Source of the DNA: Haplosporangium gracile | Taxonomy: Eukaryota; Mortierellomycota; Mortierellomycetes; Mortierellales; Mortierellaceae | Assembly (NCBI GenBank): GCA_015499985.1 | Contig: JAAAUF010000419.1 | Location: 1-33,446 of the forward strand | Direction: 5' to 3' | DNA: 33,446 bases | In this document: positions 18,601 to 28,743 of the stretch, one piece after another | Position numbering within the stretch: the stretch's first letter is position 1 | Layout of the letters: each line of letters begins with the position of its first letter | Position numbers and translations under genes: made by a program | Notes under the pieces: model-generated | What the model saw: only the letters and a program-made list of their open reading frames with translations | Told to the model about the DNA's origin: nothing | The model's database searches: none

Positions 18601-18828
18601 TCACTTGCGACTCTGTGATTCTTTGCAGAGGGAGCACTTGAAGATAAACGTGCCGTCGTTCTTTTTAATATAGAACAACCCTTCGGCCTTGTGGCAGTTG
18701 GGACAGTCTTGTTCGTTGTTGTCGACCTTGAAGGCGGTGTCGACGCTCTTTGCAGTCACTTGTATTCCGAAGGGTGCGACGACGGCGCCATAGTCTATCT
18801 TGCAGCAAGACAACACGTTGGACCCCAT
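18601..18828 (-). CDS. Zinc-ribbon microprotein, paralog C (start of an incomplete third module)
   Basis: This single exon encodes 75 aa starting MGSNVLSCCK. The ribbon is CPNC (Cys42, Cys45) and CSLC (Cys65, Cys68), with VDTAFKVDNNEQ before it as in A. It differs from A and B at the N-terminus: residue 6 is Leu rather than Ser, and Cys8-Cys9 follow. This weakens the myristoylation match but adds possible palmitoylation sites. No LRAT-like gene lies divergently upstream in the next 1.35 kb, unlike A and B. Function unknown. Confidence 0.72.
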   Translation of the reverse strand: MGSNVLSCCKIDYGAVVAPFGIQVTAKSVDTAFKVDNNEQDCPNCHKAEGLFYIKKNDGTFIFKCSLCKESQSRK

Positions 18829-20184
18829 TTGGGCTGGTAATGAGGTGGAGTAGGGGTGCATGTGCATGTGTATGTGTATATGTATGTGTGAGGCGTGTTG
18901 GTGGTAGTGTAGTAGTTTGTGGAGAAGAGCAGAGACGCTTGAGGGGTGGGCCTCGGAGAAATGGAAGAGACTATCAGTGATATTGGGGTGGATGATGTGA
19001 GATAAGGACAAGAAGGATCAACTTGATAGGTGGGAGGAGAGTAAGAGCATGATGTGTTTCTATGCAAAAACAAGAGCACTTCTATATTTCTAATCCCACT
19101 ATTAAAGGGCAGTATAGAATTGCTTATTTTGCTTCGCCAGATATCTGGAAATGAGAGGGTGGAGTGTGGAGGAAATGGACAATGCCTGACTTTGGGAAGG
19201 TCAAACAACAAAGCACGGAACGTAATAGAAAAGTCAAAGCGCAATTGACCCAATACGGTGGACTTTTTCTCTTCTCTCTTGTCGTTCTGTCCCTTCAATC
19301 GCGCGCCGGCCTCCAGTAAGGAGCAACACAGAAGAAAAAGTTAAACTCGAAATTTTTCTTTCAGAGGGGTACATGTACAGGGCGACGTGATAAAAACGCC
19401 GTGCTGAATGCCTTTGTTTGATAAGGTGGGTCTTATTTGTATAGACAAGTACGCGAGGTCTTTAGGAGATTGATAAGCAGGGAGAGAATAAAAAAAAGGA
19501 GGACTCCTTGTGGGGAGAGTGTAGACAACGTGTAGCCCATGAAGGGCGAAAGATTGCAGGGCGGCTGCAAAGGACAGGTGAGAGGGAATGGGTGTGATGG
19601 ATCACCAGGAGAGGGGGGGAGCAGGTGCGAAGGCAAATGTTATGTGCGATGATATGCTTTTTGTTACTATCGATATTGACGTGCATCTTGATGTGAGAGG
19701 TGTCTAAGTAGAAAGAGTATGACTGAGATGAGGTGCGTCGCGGTGCAGGTGGTGCATGTACATGTGTGTATGTGTGAGAAAGAAACAAAAGCACTGGGCC
19801 GGATTGCTCAAACACACTTCTTGTCAATAGAGAGACGCATTAAATAGTTTCGCTTTGCCAAAAGAGCAAAACAAATGTCACAAAGTCTTTGATATCAACA
19901 AAATGTTAAGTTGGTGACCAAGTACGACTTCAACGTGCCAAAAACAGAGGAACCCCAAAAAAATAGCAAAAGGAATTATTAGGTATATTTTGCTATTGTG
20001 CCTTTCAACCAAAATGAGTTAAAAAATTAACCGCTAATCCAATTGTGAGCGAGGTTTGCATAGATTTGGAACAAAAACGTAGCTGGCTAATCAGGGTTCA
20101 GCGACCGAAATAGAATATTTTATGTGAAATGCGCAATAAAGAGAAACTTATAACTACGAAACTAGATGTCCAACAAAAAAACGC
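18829..20184. other. Intergenic between ribbon C and the P-type ATPase gene
   Basis: This 1.36-kb stretch has a GT-rich tract at 18855-18890 and CAATTG near 19241. By the pattern of the cluster an LRAT-like (+) gene would be expected here, but no KHW or NCQHFV-encoding stretch was seen on either strand. The last 300 nt are AT-rich 3' flank of the ATPase gene. Confidence 0.45.
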
Positions 20185-23100
20185 TTAGGCCATGGTTCTG
20201 CGCTTGACAAACTTGTAAGTCTCAACAAACGCCGTGTAGATAAACAACGACGCAAAGGCAATTCCCCATTCGTATGAGATCCCCAAGTGCTTAAACACGT
20301 TTTTGTTCAAGCCGGGGACGTAGATCACAGGAAATAAAATCATGGCGCCAATAATAATCGACAACCACAGGGTCTTGTTCTGGTGCGCAGTCTTGAGGCG
20401 ACTCCATTGCCAGCCGGACTGGCGGATATCACGGCAATTAATCGCGTGGGAGAGGATCAGAAATGTGAGGGTGGCGTAGCAGGTTGCACGGGCGCGGAAG
20501 ACGCCATCGCAGACTTCCGAGTAGTAACCGCGATTGCACTTGTAGCCCAGTTGACCGTCTTCAAAAACGAATAGGACGAGGATGAAGGAGACGAAGGAGA
20601 GGATTGCCATGACGACGCCGTAGACAAACATGTCCATGAGGACTTCAAAGGAGAAAAGACCTTGTTTGGAGGTGCGCGGGGGTTCCTTCATGTTTGTTGC
20701 GCTGGCGGGTTCGAGGCCAAGACCGATGGCGGGTGGGGAAGAGTAGCAGAGGTTCATGAACAGGATCGCGGCGGCGCTGAGGGGGAAGACGGAGTCGCCC
20801 TGCTCGTCCTTGACAGCCAAGGCGACAATCAGGACCAAGATGGTAGCAATGTTGCCGGACATCAGATGTTGGACAAACTTTTGGATGTTGAAGAACATGC
20901 GACGGCCCTCGGCGATAGCTTCGACGATGGTGGCAAAGTTGTCGTCCGTAAGGACAATGTCGGCGGCTTGCTTAGCAACGTCTGAGCCTGACTGGCCCAT
21001 TGCGATACCGACGTTGGCAGCCTTGAGCGAGGGAGAGTCATTGACGCCATCACCGGTCATGGCGGCAAAGAGGTTGCGACGGTGGAGGGCAGCAATCATC
21101 TTGACCTTGGTGTTGGGCGAGCAGCGGGCGACGACGCGGGGGAGTTCGTCCAGGGCGTCGATCTCTTCGTCAGACATGGCATCAAACTTGTCGGCGCTCA
21201 TGACCATCGAGCTGCTCTTGACATCGGTGTCGGTAGGGATGATGGCGACCTCCTTGGCGATCGCAGCAGCAGTGGAAGGGTGGTCGCCCGTAAGCATGTG
21301 GACGCGGATACCAGCCTCATAGCACTTCTTCACGGCTGGGAGAGACTCGGCACGAGGGGGGTCATAGATACCAACAAGGCCCAAAAAAACTAAGTTCGAC
21401 TCAACTTCATCACGGTTCAAGCCATGAACAAGGTCGACACCTTTGGTAGGCTGGAACTTGCGGTAAGAGAGCGACAGGACACGGAGACCTTGCTCGGCCA
21501 AAGTAACAACTCGTTTCATGATGACAGACTCAAAGTCGATCTGGATCGAATCATCATCCTTTTCATTTCTGAGCGGGATCTCGGCGTCTCCCTCACGGTA
21601 GTGACTACAGCATCCCAGAATCCGCTCAGTGGCTCCCTTGGTGAAAATCAAGTGCTCATCTGAGGGAGTCTCATACAGGACCGACATGCGCTTGACAGAG
21701 GAATCAAAGGGGAACTCAGCCACGAGTCGGTACCCATTCTCGACCAGTTCGGGCTTGGACATGCCGGCCTTGTAGGCGAGCACCTGAAGGGCAATCTCGG
21801 TAGGGTCGCCGATGGCTGTCCACTCGCCGTGAGTCTCGGGATGGTTGGTACGACGGAGCTCGGCCATGTTACAGAGGGCCGAGGCTTGGATGACACGCAG
21901 AAGCTGGTCACTACCAGAGTCGAGAGTGACTACCTGTTCGTCTTGAATGGTGGGAACCTCGCCGTTGGTGGTCTCGCCTTGGCGGAAGATCTCACCCTCG
22001 GGAACGAAACCGGTACCAGAGATGTGGTAGAAGCCGTCGCCGGAGAACCACATGCGAACAGCGACCATCTTGGACTGGGTCAATGTACCGGTCTATTGAT
22101 TTGAAATACAATCGGGCGTTAAAAAAATTATTAATATTGAAGAAATGATGGACTCAGCTGAAAGCAGATAAACCCCCCCCAGGAGTATATTAAGCAGTCG
22201 ATAAAGAAAAGGAAGAATGTATTACCTTATCCGAACAAATGTTGGTAACAGCTCCAAGACTCTCAAGGCTCGAAAGACGACGGACAATGGCCTTGGCTTT
22301 CGCCATACGACTGACACCAAATGCCATAGTCAGTGTAACAATAGCGACCAAGCCCTGAGGGATCATGGAGATGGCGACTGAGATGGCATAGATGGCGATC
22401 TCGTTGCTGTACCGGAACTTGTGCACGCCAAAGACAACGATGACCAAGACCACCGCAGCCACGAAAATGCAGTAAGCCATCTTGTTCAGACGCTTCTGGA
22501 GCGGAGTCAACTCGTTCGTGTTGACGTTCATCAAGGTGATTGCAATCTTACCAATCTGCGTGCCCATCCCAGTGCCGGTCACGATACCCTTGGCGCGACC
22601 CTTGACAACGGTGGTAGACGCAAAGACCATGTTCAAACGATCGCCCAAAGTCTCCTCGGCGCTCTTGATCAGTTCCAAGTTCTTCTGGACAGGCAAAGAT
22701 TCACCAGTGAGGAGCGCCTCATCAGTCTCGAGGTTAAAGACTTCAAAGAGCCGGCAGTCGGCACCAATGACATCGCCGTCTTCAAAGATCAGGACATCGC
22801 CGGGGACGACTTGGTTGTTGGGGATGACAATACGGGTCTCGTCGCGGATGACCTGGGCGGTGGGCGAGGACATGTTGCGGAGGGCCTCCATGGTCTGTTC
22901 GGCGGAGAAGTCTTGGTAGAATCCGATGGTGGCGTTCATGATGATGATGAAGAGGATCACGCCTCCTTCTGCGAATTGCTCCGTTGCAAAGGCCAGGATC
23001 TGAGGGGAGTAGTTAAAAAAAGTGGGTAGAAAAAAAAGGCGGGAGTGCATTTTTTTAGTCTTTGTGTGAGCACAAGGAAATATACATGCGCAGCGAGACA

Positions 23101-23423
23101 CTGGCATAGAGAAAGACAGAAGGGAAATAAAGGCAGAAGTGGGATCACAAAAAGAGAAAATACATATAGGGATGGTTCAAACTTACGTTAGCAATGAGAA
23201 GGACGACAACGAGGGGGTTGGCGATCTGGCGCCACAGCACCAGGTACCACTTGACACCACCACTGCCCTTGAGCTCATTAGTGCCATAGCGACGGAGACG
23301 GACTTCAGCCTCGTCTGAAGTGAGGCCCTCGATGGTGCTGGACTTGAGTTCAGCCTCAGTCTCGGCGATTGTGTAGATGTGGTATGGGACCTCTGGCTGC
23401 AGGTCAATAATCTTTTTGGTCAT
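20185..23423 (-). CDS. P-type cation ATPase, ENA-like (type IID Na+/K+ efflux)
   Basis: The model complement(join(20185..22092, 22226..22999, 23187..23423)) gives 972 aa, usual for fungal P2-ATPases. Seen in order: a cation-ATPase N-domain (AETEAELKSSTIEGLTSDEA), actuator TGES (about 177-180), the M4 motif MIPQGLVAIVTLTMAFG, phosphorylation site ICSDKTGTLTQ (Asp336), nucleotide-binding FTKGATE (about 487-493), TGDHPSTA, and hinge TGDGVNDSP (about 683-691). The C-terminal membrane region contains CNRGYYSEVCDGVFRARATC, which resembles the fungal ENA extracellular loop. ENA pumps export Na+ or K+ at the plasma membrane and support salt and alkaline pH tolerance. Intron 2 splits the phosphorylation motif directly after Asp-Lys. 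A type IIA Ca2+ pump is the main alternative but fits less well. Confidence 0.93.
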
Positions 23424-24611
23424 GGTGGTGGGACAGTTGGGGGATGATGGTAAGTAGAGAGTGGAGTGGAGAGTGAGTAGGGTGGAGAGTGGGGGATTGA
23501 GTGGTTATTTTCTAGTAGTGGAGAGAAATGGAGAGTAAGGGGCTATCCATCTATCAAAGACCGAGTGGATGAAGGATGGGAGATGAAGGAAGGTGGAAGG
23601 GAGGATGAGGTGGAAGGAGTTGTGTGTGGATGAAAGAAAGAGGAAGAAAAAAGAAGTGGATGACCCCTTATATAAGTTTTTCAAGATCATGATGCGTAAC
23701 TAAAAAGATAACGGGCAAAGCGGCGGACAAAGGTGCGGAAGGATGAATGACGAATGCTGAGAATTCCAAGAAAAATGGAATGTCAAGGCAAGAAAGACAA
23801 AGTCGAAATGCTCTCCGTTTATGGTGTCGAATGGGTTATCCCGTCAATCGATTGAACCAGTTGAGAGACATTTGTGTTCCGAGAACGGAAAGCAATCGAA
23901 CGAAAAGGAAAAAAACAGAAAAAACAAACGACTTAGCCCAAACGACTTTGCACACTCAGGTGACGTTGATCAGTTAATATCCGCGAAAATTAACACTCAG
24001 GTGAGATCATCCAAATTTAAAGTTTTAAATTTTGTTTATTTCCTAGGGCAATTAGCACGCACGAGCCAACACCCTCAGGTGACGTAGTTGAGACCTGTGG
24101 TACCAGAATCCATGAAACACAGAGGTTGATCGTTGAGGCATTCATACGCGATATTCACAGAAAAAATACCGGAAAAGGGGACCAAGAAAAAAACAATAAT
24201 TTCACCGCGTTTCGCGTATGTAAGGCATCGGATTAACGACAATATGAACAAGATAAACACAAATCAATTACTGGGCTCACCCCACGTTCCAACATGTGGA
24301 GCTCTATCAAGGCGCTTCTTTTTTTTCATCTCAATTGATTGTTTTTCTTCATTGATCTTTCTGTGTTCTTTTTGGTTTTATTACTGTATGATGGCGAAAA
24401 AAGAAAATCTGTCAAAAAAAACACGTAAATAGTACAAAGTTGAAAGAAAAAAAAATGCAATGAATAAGGAATGGGCCGATTGTAGACCAATGAGTGACAT
24501 GTCATCCGTTCATACCTCGAAACCATCCTGAAATTTGTGTGTGCGTGTGCGTGAACAAAGAAGAAAAAGAACTAACAAAGCGAAAAGAAAAGAAAAGTCT
24601 TCCTTCATCAC
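23424..24611. other. Intergenic: promoter of the ATPase gene and 3' flank of the RBM26/27-type gene
   Basis: There is AG-rich sequence immediately upstream of the ATPase start (23430-23650), a plain stretch, then AT-rich sequence towards 24600. The GGTGACGT-type words AGGTGACGT at 23958-23966 and 24077-24085 are a near-repeat (CTCAGGTGACGT in both). No gene was seen. Confidence 0.4.
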
Positions 24612-27600
24612 CTATCGTTTCCATGACCGCTCGCCATGCTCTTCATCATCACTCTCTCCAAAGTGTCCCGCCGCCGCTGCTGCTGCTGCCATTGCATCTG
24701 CGTCGCCCGAGACCGCCGCTGTCACAGGTGTAGTCGTTGAGCTCGTCACAGGTGCACTAACTTTGGGGTGCCCAGTGCCATACAAGGAAGGCGCTGCTGT
24801 CACGGGCGCCTGCTGGGGCTCTGAGATCCAGTTGAGCTTCAAGGGACCTGCTGCCGCATTGGCTGTCTGGCTTCCCTGCTGCAAAGCCACCTCGGCGTCC
24901 TTGCGGTTCTTGAACTGAACCGTTGCCGATGCTCCATCTGCTCCCAAGCTGAACGACTCCAATTCCCCAAATGTCTATAATACCAAAACGACAACAAAGT
25001 AATGGTTGTGTGAGTACGTCACGTCGCCTTAAATATTACACATGAAAACTCGGCAGCCAGACAATCACAGAGAGTGTAATTACTTCAAAGTGCTCCCGGA
25101 GACCCTCCTTGGAGAGATCGTCAACATTCTGGACAGAGAGTTTTGTTGAGCGGTTATCGATCCGGAAGATGCGGTGGTGAGAGACAATGGCTCCTCCACG
25201 ACCTCCGCCTCGAGTCCAAGTATTAGCGGGTGTTCCACGGCCTCTTCCGCGAGGAATGTATCCTCCACGGCCACGTCCTGCATAGCCGCCTTGTTGCTCC
25301 AATCCAAGAGCTGCGGCCTAGAAGAAATAGAAAATAGAAAATTGAAATCAATATATAGCACGTGGTACCGAATCATACAATTCCTTTAAAAAAGCAATCA
25401 TATCATTTTGTCGCCGTACCTGAGCCTGGAGAGCGGCAAGCTTAGCCTTGAGGGCAGCAGTGGTCTCAGCAGCATCAGTTGCGCCTGAAGCGGAAGGTGT
25501 GGTGTTCAAAACTTCCAACTCAGTGCTTTCTCAAGTCTCTCAGTCTCCTTCTGAAGTTCCGCCTGTCGCTGAGCTTCGGCAGCGGTGGCCGCAGCTCTGG
25601 CCTGAGCGTGTGGGTCGACGGGCTCCTTGGTAACCTCAATGGCAACATTCTTGAGTCCGCTCAAGATCTCATCCTTGTCCTTCTGCGACATGTTCTTCTT
25701 GGCAAAGAGCGCTTGCATAAGCAGCTTTTGCTCCTCCTGCTGACGCTGGATGAGTGCCTCCTTCTGACGCTGAATCTCCTGCATGGTCTTCTTGCTCTCT
25801 TCCTTCTTAGCCGCTGCTGCTGCACGTTCTTCTGCTAGCTCTGCTGCACGCTCAGGCGTCATCAGGACACTCGTGGCCGGTGGCAAAGGGTAGTGAGACG
25901 CGCCTGCAGCAGGTGTCTCAGGCCGAACCTGTCCAGTGGGCTTGGGCTGACGGCCAAAAGTGGCCGAGTCCACATCATCCGGTTGCCAGTAGACCTTGAC
26001 AAACCGGTTGCCAAATATGACCTCGGGCGAGTTATAGGCGGCGCTGGCCTCGTCGCGAGTACTGTACTGGATCAGAGCCTTGTGTGCAGATTGGTCGACC
26101 TGGATGTTGGTTAGGCTTCCAAAGCTCTTGAAAAACTCGTTCACCTTGTCGATAGTGTTGAACTCGTCGGGTATATTCTCAACCACGAGGGAGGTCTTTG
26201 ATCCAGCAGCGCTTCCTGAACTTCCTCCTGCTCCAAAGCGTCCAGGTACAGCATAAGGATGAGATGAACCGCCTCGACCACGACCTCCTCGCATACCTCT
26301 AAGACTGCCGCGACCTCTAGCTCCTCCTCGGGTAGAGTCGAATCGTCCACCACCTTCACTGCGCCAGCTCTCAGACGAGTCCGTGGAAAACTTGGAAGCG
26401 CCCATGGTCTCTGATAAAGGTGCGCCGTCGGCATCATACATGTCTGATCCGTGAGGGGTGATGATGTCGCTTGGCATACCTGGGAAGAAGGGAGGTCTGC
26501 CCATACCGCCCATACCCATCATGCCGTTGGGTCCCATGCCTGGAACGCCCATCATGCCAAAGGGAACCTGAGCTAACTCGTCGACAACGATCCTGTCATC
26601 TCCGTGATCATACGGACACATGTCTCCACGCATGCAGAATCCCTTTTCTATACGTGCCAACAAAAATCAATGCAGAGCTGTTAGTTGTTATAATCCGACA
26701 TCTCAGTGACGCGTAAAGGAAAACCGGTAAAGACAGATGCAAAAAGGTCATACCATCATAGTCACGGCACCTCTGGCGTTTGGTTCTATCTTGTCCAAAC
26801 CCTTGACCACCCTGCATACCGCCTCGCCCACCACGCATGTTGTTGGCTCCACCACGCCAAGATCCATTACCCTGCTGATCCTGGAAGTTACCGCGCCCGC
26901 CATCTTGGAATTGGTTCCTTTGTTGACCGCCGTTCCATTGGCCACGATCCATGCCTGTGTTATTGTTTGTGTTGTATCCAGACTGGTTGTTGCTGTTGTT
27001 GTTATTGTTGATGTTATTCCGGCTGTTGAATCCAGCAGTGGTCAAACCCTGCTGTCTTGAAAAACCTCCCTGAGAAGATCGGTCTCCACGGCGATCAGAG
27101 TCGGATTGACCGGAGGCGTTAGAGTCATTGGAACGAACGCCGCGTCTTAAGTCAGAGCGGTTGTCGTCACTGGGACGCGAAGGGCTGTAGTCTCTTCGCC
27201 GACCGCTGTTGTTGTTGCTGTTGTTGTTATTACTGCTGCTGCTGGTTATTGATGAAGAGACGTCGCGGGTATCATCTCGACGTGCATGTTTGTAGCTCCG
27301 GTCCTCGTCATCCGAGCCATCGCTGTCTCCACGATGATGTTTCTCCTGACGTTGATGGGAGGTGCGATCTGCAGATGATCCTGATGAAGAACCTCCATAA
27401 GAACGTGGTGCGGAGGCTAATGCTCCTGATCCGTTTGATCTGTAGGACTTTGTCGCCAAGGCCTTGAACAGCATGTCGACAAAGGGTACCGTTTCTAATT
27501 CATGCGCAAGAAACAGCTATCCATATTAGATTCCGTCAAGAAGTTGTCCCGAATATCGTATTGGCAAATTGACGACAGGAAATGTCGCGAAAAGGTAAAC

Positions 27601-27913
27601 ATACCTTGCTGCAAGAAATCGTCCAGCTGTGACACGCAGAGTTCCTTGAGTTCATCATTCTCCTTGTCGTGTTTGAGCAAGGCAATAATGTAGTCTGCCA
27701 ACATTGCAGGGTCAGCATCAGAGCTAGGTAACCGTTTGATAGGGAAATGAGGCATTAGTCGTTTAGCATGCATATATGTGTATGCTCTTGTTTCAAGTTG
27801 CCCCAAGGAGGGCGGCAGGAGGTGTATGACTCCAGCACTTAGACTTACATTTGTGCCAGTTCCTTGATCAGGAACTCCTTCAAGCCCGAGTCCGAAGAGT
27901 CGTCGAGATGCAT
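24612..27913 (-). CDS. RBM26/RBM27-type PWI-like, CCCH, RRM nuclear RNA-binding protein (frame broken in exon 4)
   Basis: Exons on the minus strand are 27849..27913, 27605..27723, 26754..27494, 26647 to about 25520, about 25420..25484+, 25084..25317 and 24612..24974. The N-terminus has the PWI-like fold of RBM26/27 and fission yeast Rmn1 (SDADPAMLADYIIALLKHDK, LDDFLQQETVPFVDMLF). A long Ser/Asn/Arg-rich region follows, then a perfect CCCH finger (Cys304-x8-Cys313-x5-Cys319-x3-His323), a Gly/Met stretch, an RRM at about 460-530 (TSLVVENIPDEFNTIDK), a coiled coil, RGG sequence, and a second RRM ending in an acidic ESDDEEHGERSWKR tail. The family acts in nuclear RNA surveillance with Mtl1/MTR4-type helicase complexes. 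In exon 4 the frame ends early at ALSWKF* (25506); one extra base near 25515-25525 would restore it. Confidence 0.85.
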
Positions 27914-28743
27914 TCTGGTTGCCTGTTTGACTTTTGTAGTTGTTCGTGTCGAGTGATGCGATCGAGAGTCTCGAGTGGCTTCAAGGTGGCCCAGTCAAAA
28001 AGACAAATGGTTGTTTTCGTGTCGAGATCTCACTTTCGATGTCCGTGAGGCGATGAGATGTGCAGTCCTTCTTAGGTTCCAAAGACGTGATTTGTTGAGG
28101 GAGAGAACAGATGTGTCAGGTGCTTGATCCTGAGTAGAGTGGGGAGGTGAAGTGAATGAAAAAGACCCGCGAAGCCACCAAAAGATAACTTCAGACCAGT
28201 CAAAAACACAACGCCCACTTCACATAGGTCCTCCCTCATCATTACTGCTCTAGGGACTTGGTCGTATGCGATATTAATTCATCGGGGACCTGGTAGCAAA
28301 TGGACGTTGTTACTTAGTATGATCAAGGAGACTACTCTCAAGGACATCCTTTAGCTATCTATACCAGAGAGCACATGCATGCTCCCGGGTATATGGCAGA
28401 CACGTCTCGTTCACACGGAATGACTGATCCGTTATTTCCTGCCCTTACGTCACCCGCTCCTTGTACCAATTAAATCCAAGTTCCATTTCGGCTTTCCGAG
28501 TGCAGACTTGTCTCTGTGCGTTCGTCGACACACGGTGCCCTAAAAAAGAGATTGCCTTCCGTCTCCGCATCAACACACGCCCATCACTCGCTCCCCTCTC
28601 CCTTTCTCCATTTTTCTTCATCCTCCCCTTCTACTGTCACATCCCTCTTCACCTTCTCTCCTCCTTTTCCTCATCTTCTTTTCTCCACCTCTCTCTATTT
28701 TTTATATTTATCATCCCCTTCGGATCCGAAGCTCACACACACG
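27914..28743. promoter_or_regulatory. Divergent promoter between the RBM26/27-type gene and cytochrome c1
   Basis: These 830 nt lie between two start codons. The last 150 nt are strongly pyrimidine-rich (28600-28720), a common fungal promoter and leader feature, immediately upstream of the cytochrome c1 ATG. No gene was seen. Confidence 0.5.

Noticed and set aside
20756..22104. Several forward frames opposite the ATPase gene
   Set aside because: Antisense shadows of a strongly conserved coding sequence.
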